A stretch of DNA of 64,000 nt, taken from positions 2,976,001 through 3,040,000 of the forward strand of contig NZ_CP047385.1 in NCBI RefSeq assembly GCF_000807775.2. Direction: 5' to 3'. A program made the translations under genes and the position numbers. This stretch comes from Pandoraea fibrosis (GTDB lineage Bacteria; Pseudomonadota; Gammaproteobacteria; Burkholderiales; Burkholderiaceae). The notes below the pieces were generated by a model. That model ran no database searches. It worked only from the letters and a program-made list of their open reading frames with translations, and was not told the origin of the DNA. This document shows positions 1-9,676 of the stretch, piece by piece; position 1 is the first letter of the stretch, and every line of letters begins with the position of its first letter.

Positions 1-32
1 CGGCGGCAAGTGCGGATGGCCGTGCACGGCGC

Positions 33-1454
33 TCAGTCCGGCAGTACCTTGCCGGGATTCATCAGTCCGAGCGGATCGAACGCGTTTTTCAGCGTCCGCA
101 TCAACGCCAACTCGACCGGCGACTTGTACTTCGCCGAGGTGTCGCGCTTGAGTTGGCCGAGGCCGTGCTCTGCACTGATGGTGCCGCGATGCGCATGCAC
201 GCTGTCGTGGATGGCGGCGCTCACCGTCGACTGATATTGCGTGAGGAATGCGGCGGGATCGACGCCTTCGGGCGCCATTACGTTGTAGTGCAGATTCCCA
301 TCGCCCAGATGGCCGAAGGTGACCATGCGCGCGCCCGGCGCCACGCGTTGGACAATGGGGTCGGTGGCGTCGAGAAACGCAGGCACCTGCGACACCGGCA
401 CAGCGATGTCGTGCTTGATGTTGAGTCCGGTGGCCGATTGCGCGAGCGGAATGCTTTCCCGCAGATGCCAGAGCGCGTTCGATTGCGCGAGGCTGTTCGC
501 GACGATGGCGTCGCGCGCGATGCCTTGTTCGACGGCGGCGCTGAGCAGGCGCTCCAGCAGATCGCGGGCATGGGCCTCGCTCTCGCTGTCGGAGAGTTCG
601 AGCAGCACGGCTTGGGCGTAGTGATGGGCGAACGGGTAGCGCTGCTGAGGGAAGACTTGCGCCACGAGCCGGAGGCAAAAGTCCGACATCAACTCGAAGC
701 CGGTGAGCAGGGGGCCCGCCATGCGTTGCGCCAGATTAAGCAGCGCGAGTGCTTTTGCCGGGCTGTCCAGCGCGGCGAGCGCTGTCGTGCGGGCGGCCGG
801 TTCTGCAAAGAGTTTGAGCGTTGCTGCGGTGATGAGGCCGAGCGTGCCTTCCGCACCGATGAACAGATCGCGAAGGTCGTAGCCGGTGTTGTCCTTGCGC
901 AGTCCACGCAACCCATCCCAAAGTTCGCCTTGCGGCGTGACGACTTCCAGCCCGAGACACAACTCGCGCGCATTGCCGTAACGCAGGACCGCGGTGCCGC
1001 CTGCGTTCGTCGCGAGATTGCCGCCGATGGTGCAACTGCCTTCTGCGGCAAGGCTCAGCGGGAACAGCCGCTGCGCCGCCGCGGCCGCCGTCTGCACATT
1101 CGCCAGCAGGCAACCGGCTTCGGCGGTCAGTGTCATGTTCTCGGCGTCCACCTGCCGGATACGGTCGAGACGACGCAGACTGATGACAACCTGACGCCCG
1201 CTCCGGTCGGGCGTTGCACCACCCGCGAGGCCGGTATTGCCCCCTTGCGGCACCATCGGCACGCCGTGCGCGACACACAGACGCACGAGTGAGGCGACCT
1301 GCGCGGCATCGGCGGGGCGCAGTACGGCCAGCGCATGTCCGGTATAGCGCTTGCGTTGGTCGATGAGGTAGGCGTCGGTGTCGGCGCGCTCAAGCAGCAC
1401 ATGATCGCGGCCCAGCAGGTCGCGACATGCGCTCAGAAAGGGGGCGCTATTCAT
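33..1454 (-). CDS. FAD-binding oxidase, GlcD / D-2-hydroxyacid dehydrogenase family
   Basis: A 473-residue flavoprotein of the VAO/PCMH fold, the usual full length for this family. The N-terminal FAD-binding domain carries the glycine-rich stretch VPQGGNTGLAGGA (about residues 67-79) and the IGGNLATNAGG loop (about 145-155). The C-terminal FAD-oxidase domain carries GHLGDGNLHYNV, whose histidines bind a divalent metal in D-2-hydroxyglutarate and D-lactate dehydrogenases, and SAEHGLGQLKRD. The family oxidises D-2-hydroxyacids and passes electrons to the respiratory chain or to ETF. The exact substrate cannot be read from sequence. An ETF:ubiquinone oxidoreductase lies about 10 kb away, but the two are not an operon. 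Confidence 0.9.
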   Translation of the reverse strand: MNSAPFLSACRDLLGRDHVLLERADTDAYLIDQRKRYTGHALAVLRPADAAQVASLVRLCVAHGVPMVPQGGNTGLAGGATPDRSGRQVVISLRRLDRIRQVDAENMTLTAEAGCLLANVQTAAAAAQRLFPLSLAAEGSCTIGGNLATNAGGTAVLRYGNARELCLGLEVVTPQGELWDGLRGLRKDNTGYDLRDLFIGAEGTLGLITAATLKLFAEPAARTTALAALDSPAKALALLNLAQRMAGPLLTGFELMSDFCLRLVAQVFPQQRYPFAHHYAQAVLLELSDSESEAHARDLLERLLSAAVEQGIARDAIVANSLAQSNALWHLRESIPLAQSATGLNIKHDIAVPVSQVPAFLDATDPIVQRVAPGARMVTFGHLGDGNLHYNVMAPEGVDPAAFLTQYQSTVSAAIHDSVHAHRGTISAEHGLGQLKRDTSAKYKSPVELALMRTLKNAFDPLGLMNPGKVLPD

Positions 1455-1521
1455 GGCAGGAGGGCAGCATGGCGGAAGGGTTTTGCACCGATCGTGCAGT
1501 TCGCGAAAGCGGCGCGCGTGA

Positions 1522-2007
1522 CTAGCGTGCCGCTGCGGCGCGGGCTTTTGCCGCCCGCTTGAAGGGCCGCAGATAAAAGATCGTCGAGAAGAAAAACACG
1601 ATGGACAGTGCCGTCTCGATCCATGCGAGCGAGGCCGACGGCCCGGTATCCGTCATGCCGCGTACTACACCTTCTGCGAGAAACAGCAGGATGAACATGC
1701 TCGACCATTGCAGCGTGTACAGATTGCCGCGCAGCACACCGCGTAATGGCAGCAGCAGGAGTAGCGCCTTGAGGACGAGCCAGGAGCCCCCGGGACGCAA
1801 CGGTGCGAGCCACAGCTCCCACGCGACCGACAGCACGATCAGCGCGAGCAGACTTGCAATGCTCAGCCTGCGCAGCCCTTGCGCGCCGTGGGGCGCTGCC
1901 TGGGTAGCGGGGATGGGGGGCGATTGCGGCGTCTGATGTGTGTGATGCGACATTCCCGCGTCGTAGGCATCGGCCCCTTGGGGCAGGTCGGGCGGTGTGG
2001 CAGTCAT
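1522..2007 (-). CDS. DUF2069 family membrane protein
   Basis: A 161-residue protein with a hydrophilic N-terminus of about 45 residues followed by four hydrophobic segments (roughly 47-65, 78-90, 101-115 and 130-146). The WELWLAPLRPGGSW-LKALLLLLPLRG pattern is typical of DUF2069, small inner-membrane proteins of unknown function in beta- and gammaproteobacteria. It sits between wrbA and the FAD oxidase on the same strand with short gaps, so the three may be co-transcribed. A second ATG at codon 19 (1953) could be the true start, because the first 18 residues are low-complexity and neither start has a strong ribosome-binding site. Function unknown. Confidence 0.75.
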   Translation of the reverse strand: MTATPPDLPQGADAYDAGMSHHTHQTPQSPPIPATQAAPHGAQGLRRLSIASLLALIVLSVAWELWLAPLRPGGSWLVLKALLLLLPLRGVLRGNLYTLQWSSMFILLFLAEGVVRGMTDTGPSASLAWIETALSIVFFFSTIFYLRPFKRAAKARAAAAR

Positions 2008-2076
2008 GGGCTTGTCTCGTGGGCCGGAACTACTGCAAGGGAGGCGTGCGTCACGCGCGGTGCGTGACGCAAACGC

Positions 2077-2808
<732 letters not shown>

Positions 2809-2821
2809 TCAGGAGCCCGAT

Positions 2822-4243
2822 TTGTTCAAACTGTCCCGCATCAATTGGAATAACGTTCGCCAACTGCTGAGATACGCGCTTGCGCGGGCTCAGGACGACC
2901 GGATTCCGCAAGTGGCGGGTAGTCTGACGTTCACCTCGATCCTGTCGATCGTGCCGCTGTTCGCCGTGACATTCGCCTTGTTCACGGCCTTCCCGATCTT
3001 CAATTCGTTTCGCGACGCCTTGCAGGGGTTCCTGCTCGAACACCTGATGCCCGAGAGCGTTAACGCGCAGATTTTCAACTACCTGAATCAGTTCGCCTCG
3101 AAGGCGAAAAGCCTGACGGCGTTCGGTCTGATTGGTTTGCTGGTGACATCGGTGCTCACGTTGATGACCATCGAGTCGGCGTTCAATGTGATCTGGCGCG
3201 TGCCGCGCCCGAGACCGCTTGCGCAACGGCTGCTCATTTACTGGAGCTTGCTGACGCTCGGTCCGTTGCTGTTTGGCGTGAGTCTGTCGATCAGTTCCTA
3301 CGTGTTCACGCAGTCGATGTCGTTGGTGAGCACGCTGCCGCCGGTGGTGGCGTCGTTGCTCAGCCTGATTCCGCTCGCGCTGACCGGCGTGGCCTTTATG
3401 CTGATGTATGTCTACATGCCAAACTGCAAGGTTGACTGGCGCGATGCGTTGGTCGGCGGCATTGTGGCGGCGCTGGCGTTCGATCTGACCAAGCGTGGCT
3501 TCGGCATGTACATTCGTCAGTTCCCGACTTACACGGCGGTGTATGGCGCATTTGCGGCGGTGCCGATTTTCCTGCTCTGGGTCTATCTGTCATGGCTGGT
3601 CGCGTTGCTCGGGGCGACGATCACATCGGTCCTGCCTGCGTTGCGTCTCGGCCATTTTCAATATCCCCGGTTTCCGGGCAGCGATCTGCTTGACGGCCTG
3701 ACGCTCATCCACCTGCTCAATCGCGATCGTGAAAACGGAGGCAGCGGGCGAACGACGGCGCAATTGGCGCGCACCATGCGCACGAGCCTAGATCACGCCA
3801 ATGATCTGCTGACCCGGCTCGAGCGCATGGCATGGGTGGGTCGGTTGACCCTGCAGCCGCCGGCTGAACGTTGGCTGTTGCTCGCCAATCCGCGCACGAC
3901 TACATTGGCCCCGCTTGTCGCGCAGCTTGCGCTTAACGTCGACGAGTTGGCGCGGCAAATGGAACGCCATGCGCTCGACGGCGCCCACGTTGCCGAGATG
4001 CTGCGCGAAGGCAAATGGGACGTACCGCTCGCCGACGCACTGCCGCGCGCCGTCACGTCGGACGATGATGGGGCGGACGCGCTGGCCGAGGCCGAGGCGG
4101 GGAGTCGGGAAGCCCCGGCGGGCCATCCGGATCAGGCAGGTTCCGACGGACAGGATGGAAGGGACGGAAGGGACGGAAGCGACGGACGTCGCGGACCTGA
4201 TGGACCTGGCGGACGTCAGGGTCGCGAGAGCGCTAGAGCTTGA
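2822..4243 (+). CDS. YihY/UPF0761 family inner-membrane protein with collagen-like C-terminal tail
   Basis: A 473-residue protein. Residues about 10-280 match the YihY family (formerly misnamed RNase BN): several membrane segments, AGSLTFTSILSIVPLFAVTFALF near the N-terminus and YGAFAAVPIFLLWVYLSWLVALLGA near residue 255. A cytoplasmic part follows with a winged-helix look (RTTAQLARTMRTSLDHANDLLTRLERM). The last about 34 residues are ten uninterrupted Gly-X-Y triplets (440-469), which is unusual. The start is the TTG at 2822, preceded by AGGAG six bases away; an in-frame GTG at 2774 lacks a ribosome-binding site. The 3' end overlaps the convergent gene by 11 bp. Confidence 0.85.
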   Translation: MFKLSRINWNNVRQLLRYALARAQDDRIPQVAGSLTFTSILSIVPLFAVTFALFTAFPIFNSFRDALQGFLLEHLMPESVNAQIFNYLNQFASKAKSLTAFGLIGLLVTSVLTLMTIESAFNVIWRVPRPRPLAQRLLIYWSLLTLGPLLFGVSLSISSYVFTQSMSLVSTLPPVVASLLSLIPLALTGVAFMLMYVYMPNCKVDWRDALVGGIVAALAFDLTKRGFGMYIRQFPTYTAVYGAFAAVPIFLLWVYLSWLVALLGATITSVLPALRLGHFQYPRFPGSDLLDGLTLIHLLNRDRENGGSGRTTAQLARTMRTSLDHANDLLTRLERMAWVGRLTLQPPAERWLLLANPRTTTLAPLVAQLALNVDELARQMERHALDGAHVAEMLREGKWDVPLADALPRAVTSDDDGADALAEAEAGSREAPAGHPDQAGSDGQDGRDGRDGSDGRRGPDGPGGRQGRESARA

Positions 4244-4556
4244 TGCGCCCCAGACAGATGTCCCGGAACATCACCCAGTCGCCCATCAGACTGTAGAGCG
4301 GGTGACGAAACGTCGCGGGCCGATTCTTCTCGAAGAAGAAATGGCCCACCCACGCGAACGCATAGCCGCAAACGACAGCCGCGAGCAGCCACCATGCGTT
4401 GCCAGTCACGGCGAATGCCACCAGAAAGGCGATCACTCCCCACGAGCCGACGAAATGCAGGCGGCGGCAGACGGGATTGCGGTGCTCACCGAGATAGAAC
4501 GGATAAAAGTCGGCAAACCGGCGAAATGTCGGTGCACCATCGTGCGTATCTCGCAT
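4233..4556 (-). CDS. Mpo1-like / DUF962 membrane protein
   Basis: A 107-residue protein containing FADFYPFYLGEHRNPVCRRLHFVG and WVGHFFFEKNRPATFRHPLYSLMGD. These are the conserved blocks of the DUF962/Mpo1 family, whose yeast member is an iron-dependent dioxygenase of 2-hydroxy fatty acids. The histidines in HRNP, RRLHFVG and VGHFFFEKNRP are the ones expected to hold iron. Two hydrophobic segments lie at about 40-64. The start at 4556 has an AGGAGG ribosome-binding site. It is the third gene of a likely metY - hydrolase - Mpo1-like operon (33 bp after the hydrolase). The bacterial role is not established. Confidence 0.85.
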   Translation of the reverse strand: MRDTHDGAPTFRRFADFYPFYLGEHRNPVCRRLHFVGSWGVIAFLVAFAVTGNAWWLLAAVVCGYAFAWVGHFFFEKNRPATFRHPLYSLMGDWVMFRDICLGRIKL

Positions 4557-4588
4557 GACAAGCCTCCTCGTTAGCGAAGGTGACGCGC

Positions 4589-5404
4589 TCAGTGTCGCAT
4601 GAATTTCACGAGGGCATCGAGCAGCGCGTCCGGCTGTTCCGTCATGATCGCGTGCCCGGAATCCACGACCTCCACCGTCACCGGTGCACCGGCCGCGCGT
4701 AGCGCATCGAGCAGTGATTGTGCGGCACGCGGCGGTGTCATCTGATCGCGCTGTCCCAGCACGGCAAGCACCGGGCATTTGACGTGCGCGGCAGCTTCCG
4801 TCCCCTGATCGTAGCGATTACACGCCTCGAAGTCGGTGAGAAACACCTTGGCGGGATTGCGCTGTGACACCCGTTCCATCAGTCGTTGGTTACCACCCCA
4901 AGTCCAGAAACCCGGGCCGGGCGCCGAGGGCTTGGCTGCGAGTGTGCTGTGCGACCACGCGTTAACCAGCGCGATGGCCTCGGGTTCGCGCTCGGCGGCC
5001 GCTTCGAGCAGAACATCGGAGACCTTCATCGGGTAAGCGGTGCCCACGAGGGCGATCCGCGACACGCGCGCGGGATGGCGTGCGGCGGCGTCGAGCGCGA
5101 TCAGCGACCCCATGCTGTGCCCGACCCACGCGGCATTGCCGACGCCGGCAGCGTCGAGCACGGCCACCACACGGTCGGCCATGTCGCCAATCGTCTTCAA
5201 GGGCGCACCCGTGCTGCGGTGGTGGCCCGGCAGATCCAGTGCGAGCACGTTCATGCCATGATGGGCAAGGTATCGGCTCTGCAATCCCCACACACTGTGA
5301 TCGTGTTGCGCGCCGTGCAGAAAGACAACCGTGGGCTGGCCAGGGTCGATCGACTTGCCGGCGGTATAGGCATAAACGGTATGGCCTGCAATGTCGAATT
5401 TCAT
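4589..5404 (-). CDS. alpha/beta hydrolase
   Basis: A 271-residue alpha/beta-hydrolase fold protein. It shows the oxyanion region FLHGAQHDHSVW (about 28-39), the nucleophile elbow GHSMGSLIALDAA (Ser about 96), an acid candidate in GQRDQMTPP and the catalytic His in DSGHAIMTEQP near the C-terminus. The substrate is not predictable. Its ATG overlaps the metY stop codon (ATGA), so translation is probably coupled to metY. That pairing recalls MetX-like acyl-homoserine chemistry, but this protein lacks the length and motifs of MetX, so I infer only co-expression. Confidence 0.85.
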   Translation of the reverse strand: MKFDIAGHTVYAYTAGKSIDPGQPTVVFLHGAQHDHSVWGLQSRYLAHHGMNVLALDLPGHHRSTGAPLKTIGDMADRVVAVLDAAGVGNAAWVGHSMGSLIALDAAARHPARVSRIALVGTAYPMKVSDVLLEAAAEREPEAIALVNAWSHSTLAAKPSAPGPGFWTWGGNQRLMERVSQRNPAKVFLTDFEACNRYDQGTEAAAHVKCPVLAVLGQRDQMTPPRAAQSLLDALRAAGAPVTVEVVDSGHAIMTEQPDALLDALVKFMRH

Positions 5405-6708
5405 CGGGCTTGTCCCCTGGACGAAGGTTTGATCGCCGCTTTCAGGCCGCGCTTGAGATCCTGAATCAGGTCGTCGGGGTCTTCCAGACCAATCGACAGG
5501 CGTACCGTGCCTTCCCCGATACCGGCGGCGGCGAGTGCCGCGGCGTCCATGCGGAAATGGGTAGTCGATGCCGGGTGAATGACAAGCGAGCGGGCGTCTC
5601 CGACGTTGGCCAAGTGGGAAAAGAGTTGCAGCGACTCGATAAAACGACGTCCTGCCGCGCGGTCTCCGTTCAGGTTGAAACTGAAGACGGCGCCCGCCCC
5701 CCGTGGCAGCAAACGTTTGGCCAGCGCGTAATCGGGATGCGATGGCAACTCGGGGTAGGCCACGCTCGCTACGGCTTCATGCCCGGCCAGGAACTCCACC
5801 ACTCGACGGGCATTGTCGACGTGACGTGCCATGCGCAGCGGTAGCGTTTCAATCCCCTGCAGCAACTGCCATGCTGCCTGCGGATGCAGGCAGGCGCCAA
5901 AGTCCCGCAAGCCCTCGCGACGAGCGCGTAGCAAAAATGGCGCGACGGAATTTTCTTCCGCGAACACCATGCCATGGAAGCCGTCATAGGGCTCGGTCAG
6001 TTCGGGGAATTTGCCGCTTTTCTCGAAATCGAATGTGCCGCCGTCGACCAGAATGCCGCCGATGGTCGTGCCGTGCCCGCCAAGGAATTTGGTGGCGGAG
6101 TGATACACGAGGTCGGCGCCGTGATCGAAGGGGCGAATCAGCCACGGCGTGGTGAATGTGCTATCGACCAGCAACGGCACGCCGGCGTCGTGGGCAATCT
6201 GGGAGACCTGCGGAATGTCGAGGACATCGAGCCCCGGATTGCCAAGCGTCTCGCCGAAGAACAGCCGGGTCTCAGGGCGCACGGCGGCGCGCCAGCCCTC
6301 CAGATCGCCCGGGCGGACAAACGTCGTCTCGATGCCGAAACGTCGCAAGGTGTAGTGCAGCAGATTGTGCGAGCCGCCGTACAGCGCACTCGACGCCACG
6401 ATGTGTGCGCCGGCCCCCATGAGCGTGGCAATGGCCAGATGCAGCGCAGCCTGACCGCTCGCCGTCGAGATCGCGCCGGCGCCATTTTCCAGTGCTGCCA
6501 TGCGCTCTTCGAAGACGGCATTCGTTGGATTGGAGATGCGCGAATAGACATGCCCTGCGCGCTCCATATTGAAGAGCGCGGCTGCCTGATCCGAATCGGA
6601 GAAGACGAACGACGTGGTCTGATAGATCGGGGTCGCTCGCGCACCGGTGACGGGGTCGGGGGCGGCCCCGGCGTGAAGGGCGAGTGTATCGAAGTGCGGG
6701 ACTGACAT
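5401..6708 (-). CDS. metY: O-acetylhomoserine sulfhydrylase / aminocarboxypropyltransferase
   Basis: A 435-residue enzyme of the Cys/Met-metabolism PLP family. It has YSRISNPTNAVFEERMAALE (phosphate-binding Tyr and Arg), DSTFTTPWLIRPFDHGADLVYHSATKFLGGHG with the PLP lysine in SATKFLGGHG, and the C-terminal STTHFR block. It replaces the acetyl group of O-acetyl-L-homoserine with sulfide or methanethiol to make homocysteine or methionine. The family length is about 430. The start at 6708 gives the family-typical N-terminus; an upstream in-frame GTG at 6750 would add 14 residues. It heads a three-gene operon. I looked for a SAM riboswitch upstream and did not recognise one. Confidence 0.9.
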   Translation of the reverse strand: MSVPHFDTLALHAGAAPDPVTGARATPIYQTTSFVFSDSDQAAALFNMERAGHVYSRISNPTNAVFEERMAALENGAGAISTASGQAALHLAIATLMGAGAHIVASSALYGGSHNLLHYTLRRFGIETTFVRPGDLEGWRAAVRPETRLFFGETLGNPGLDVLDIPQVSQIAHDAGVPLLVDSTFTTPWLIRPFDHGADLVYHSATKFLGGHGTTIGGILVDGGTFDFEKSGKFPELTEPYDGFHGMVFAEENSVAPFLLRARREGLRDFGACLHPQAAWQLLQGIETLPLRMARHVDNARRVVEFLAGHEAVASVAYPELPSHPDYALAKRLLPRGAGAVFSFNLNGDRAAGRRFIESLQLFSHLANVGDARSLVIHPASTTHFRMDAAALAAAGIGEGTVRLSIGLEDPDDLIQDLKRGLKAAIKPSSRGQAR

Positions 6709-7120
6709 GTCGGAGAGGGCCTCGCGGTTGGCTTGACGTTGACTTGGCACTGACTCGTGATGCGGGCTTTACGTATACGGCAATCCTAGCACCACCTTCG
6801 TGCGCTCCGACAGGCTTTGCAGACGTCATCAGGGAAATTGCGGTGTTGTCCGACGGGTAAGGTGCGGCAATGTCCGAACACTCACAAGGAATCGGCCGAA
6901 AACCCGCGCCATACGGACATGTGCGCGTCTTGCGCCTTTCCTTTTCAGGCGCTTTCCGATAGCATCCTTTGAACATGTTCTAATCACTAACTACGCGGAG
7001 ACAACGGCGTGCGTGCCAGTGATCCGTCTCGCAAGGCGAAGTTTGGCGGAAGTCTGGCAATGCGTCCGGCGGCAGCGTTCTGCCACGATTGCCCGAGCAA
7101 CACAAAGAGGAGTGTGTGCC
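6709..7120. other. Divergent intergenic region, metY / CBS-protein gene
   Basis: About 410 bp with no convincing gene. Promoters for both flanking genes should lie here. A perfect 10-bp palindrome, GAACATGTTC, sits at 6971-6980, a possible but unassigned protein-binding site. The open frame running through the right half into the CBS gene lacks coding character before 7121. Confidence 0.5.
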
Positions 7121-7576
7121 ATGCGTGTGTCTGACATCCTGAAAGTAAAGGGCAACACCCTTTTCACCGTGACCCCGGAGACGTCGCTGGCCGATGCTGT
7201 CGACACGATGGCGGAGCACGACATCGGTTCGCTCGTCGTGATGGAGTACGGCGATCTCGTGGGCATGCTCACGTTCCGTGAAATCATCAATACGATCAGC
7301 AAGAACGGCGGTACCGTGGGCAGCTCCACGATTCGCAAGGTGATGGACGATCATCCGCTCACCTGCACGCCCGAGACGGACGTCAACGAAGTACGGCGCA
7401 TGATGCTCGAGCGTCACGCCCGCTATCTTCCGGTGATGGACAACCGCACGCTCATGGGCGTGATTTCTTTCTACGATGTGGCGCGCGCGGTCGTCGAGGA
7501 GCAATCCTTCGAAAACCGCATGCTCAAGGCCTACATTCGTGACTGGCCGGCCGAGGAAGCGGAAAACGCGAAGTGA
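7121..7576 (+). CDS. CBS-domain protein
   Basis: A 151-residue protein made almost entirely of one CBS pair (Bateman module): repeat 1 at about 8-60 (TVTPETSLADAVDTMAEHDIGSLVVME) and repeat 2 at about 75-130 (TCTPETDVNEVRRMMLERHARYLPVMD). Such stand-alone modules bind adenine nucleotides and act as sensors or regulators of partner proteins. The ATG at 7121 has AAAGAGGAG just upstream and starts directly on MRVSDILK, a very common N-terminus for this family. Its stop overlaps the GTG start of the transporter/acyltransferase gene, so the two are probably translated together. Confidence 0.9.
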   Translation: MRVSDILKVKGNTLFTVTPETSLADAVDTMAEHDIGSLVVMEYGDLVGMLTFREIINTISKNGGTVGSSTIRKVMDDHPLTCTPETDVNEVRRMMLERHARYLPVMDNRTLMGVISFYDVARAVVEEQSFENRMLKAYIRDWPAEEAENAK

Positions 7577-9492
7577 GTGAGGCCAGCCAGCGCGGGGCAC
7601 GCGGCGAGGGCCACCAATCACGTCTGCTGAAGGAACGGCGCTTCGCGCCGTTCTTCTGGACGCAGTTTCTGGGCGCGATGAACGACAACGTGTTCAAGAT
7701 CGCGTTCACGTCGCTTGTCACCTACCACGCATCGCTATTCCAGAACGTCGACGGTAAGACCGCGGCGTTCCTGATTTCGGCCATCTTCATTGCGCCGTTT
7801 CTCCTGTTTTCCGCGACCAGCGGCCAGATTGCCGACAAGTGGGACAAGGCGCGCCTGATCCGCTTCGTCAAGTCGCTGGAGATCGCGATCATGGCCGTCG
7901 GCGCGGCCGGCTTCCTCTGGACGAGCGCGCCCTTGCTCTTCGTCTGCACGTTTTTGATGGGGCTGCACTCCACGCTGTTCGGCCCGGTGAAGTATGCGTA
8001 TCTGCCACAGCATCTCGCCAGTCACGAATTGGTGGGGGGCAACGGCCTCGTTGAAATGGGCACCTTCGTGGCGATTCTGATCGGCACGATCGTCGGCGGA
8101 GAGATTGCCGGCGCAGGGGCGGGGTCGTTGCCATGGCTCGGCGGCGTCTGCCTTGGGCTGGCGTTGTTGGGACGCCTGGTGTCGACGTGGGTGCCGCAAA
8201 CGCCGGCTGCCCAGCCGGATCTGCGCATCAACTGGAATCCCTTCACCGAGACGTGGCGCAATCTTCGGATCGCGCGCACCGACCGCGCGGTGTTCCAAAG
8301 CCTGCTCGGTATTTCCTGGCTTTGGTTCCTGGGAGCGACCTTTCTCGCGTCGTTCTTCAATTTCGCGCATGACGTGCTGAGCGCTGACCCGGACGTCGTC
8401 ACGCTGCTGCTCGCCATGTTCTCCGTCGGTATCGGCGTTGGCTCGTTGCTGTGCGAGCGACTCTCGTCCGGCAAGGTGGAAATCGGGCTGGTGCCGTTCG
8501 GCTCGATCGGCATGACCGTATTTGCTGTCGATCTGTATTTTGCGAGCCGGGGCGGGGCTGGCGGTGCCGCACTGCAAACGGTCGGACAGTTCATCTCTCA
8601 ACCGGCCCATTGGCGAATTCTCGCGGATCTGTTTCTGCTGGCCATGTTCGGCGGGTTCTACAGCGTACCGTTGTACGCGTTGATTCAGAGCCGCAGCAAG
8701 CCGTCGCATCGTGCGCGCATCATCGCCGCGAACAACATTCTCAATGCGTTGTTCATGATCGTGTCCGCGCTCATGGCGATGGCGCTCACGCGCGCCGGAT
8801 TCAGCATCGATCAGTTGTATCTGGTGACCGGCATTCTCAATGCGCTGGTCGCGGTCTATCTCTACACGTTGCTCCCGGAATTCCTGATCCGATTCGTCAT
8901 GTGGTTGCTGCTGCACACCATCTACCGTATCGACGTCAAAGGGGCCGACCAGATTCCGGACGAGGGGCCGTGCGTGCTGGTTTGCAATCACGTGAGCTTC
9001 GCTGACGCGGTGATCATCGGGGCATCGATCCGGCGGCCGGTTCGCTTCGTGATGGACCATCGAATTTTCCGCATCCCCGTGTTGTCCTGGTTCTTCCGAA
9101 CGGTCGGTGCGATTCCGATTGCGCCGGCGCACGAGGATGCAGGGGGGCTCAACAAGGCCTACGAGCAGATCGCAAAGGCGTTGGAGGCAGGCGAGGTCGT
9201 CTGTATTTTCCCCGAGGGGAAACTCACGGCGTCGGGTGACGTGCAGGTTTTCCGTCAGGGCGTGCAGCGCATTATCGAGCGCAGTCCCGTGCCGGTCGTG
9301 CCAATGGCGCTGCGCGGACTGTGGGGGAGTTTCTTCTCGCGACACGGCGGCGCGGCAATGACGCGCCCGTTCAAACGCGGCATCCTGAATCGACTGGAGC
9401 TTGTCATCGGGGAACCGGTGGCGCCCGCCCAGGCTACCCCCGAGGCGCTGCGCGAAAAGGTGCTCAAACTGCGCGGCCCGTGGCCAGTCTGA
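7573..9492 (+). CDS. MFS transporter fused to 1-acyl-glycerol-3-phosphate acyltransferase (LplT-PlsC type)
   Basis: A 639-residue fusion. Residues about 15-425 form a 12-helix major-facilitator domain with an LplT-like beginning (RFAPFFWTQFLGAMNDNVFKIAF). Residues about 445-635 form a PlsC acyltransferase domain with the catalytic HX4D box in CNHVSFADAVIIG and the glycerol-phosphate box FPEGKLTASGDVQVFRQG. The closest architecture is the LplT-Aas system, which imports and re-acylates lysophospholipids, here without the acyl-ACP synthetase part of Aas. The start is the GTG at 7573, overlapping the CBS gene stop. Inner-membrane location. Confidence 0.88.
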   Translation: MSEASQRGARGEGHQSRLLKERRFAPFFWTQFLGAMNDNVFKIAFTSLVTYHASLFQNVDGKTAAFLISAIFIAPFLLFSATSGQIADKWDKARLIRFVKSLEIAIMAVGAAGFLWTSAPLLFVCTFLMGLHSTLFGPVKYAYLPQHLASHELVGGNGLVEMGTFVAILIGTIVGGEIAGAGAGSLPWLGGVCLGLALLGRLVSTWVPQTPAAQPDLRINWNPFTETWRNLRIARTDRAVFQSLLGISWLWFLGATFLASFFNFAHDVLSADPDVVTLLLAMFSVGIGVGSLLCERLSSGKVEIGLVPFGSIGMTVFAVDLYFASRGGAGGAALQTVGQFISQPAHWRILADLFLLAMFGGFYSVPLYALIQSRSKPSHRARIIAANNILNALFMIVSALMAMALTRAGFSIDQLYLVTGILNALVAVYLYTLLPEFLIRFVMWLLLHTIYRIDVKGADQIPDEGPCVLVCNHVSFADAVIIGASIRRPVRFVMDHRIFRIPVLSWFFRTVGAIPIAPAHEDAGGLNKAYEQIAKALEAGEVVCIFPEGKLTASGDVQVFRQGVQRIIERSPVPVVPMALRGLWGSFFSRHGGAAMTRPFKRGILNRLELVIGEPVAPAQATPEALREKVLKLRGPWPV

Positions 9493-9676
9493 ACTGGCCT
9501 TAGGACTTAGGAGAAACGCGTCGCGTCGTCGGATGTTTCCGAAGCCGGGGGTGGGCATTGCTCAAAATGCGGTGATTCGGGCGTCCGACGTCACGGTATG
9601 CCGCACAGGGCGGGGCGGGGCGGCGGGATCGCTGGCATAATAGGGCCTTCCCGTCTCACCCGAACCTGATCCCCGT

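Noticed and set aside
6709..7120. SAM riboswitch upstream of metY
   Set aside because: No recognisable SAM-I or SAM-II core on the minus strand.
7735..9558. 607-residue minus-strand frame across the MFS-acyltransferase gene
   Set aside because: Antisense shadow, very rich in Arg, Gln and His, no domain.
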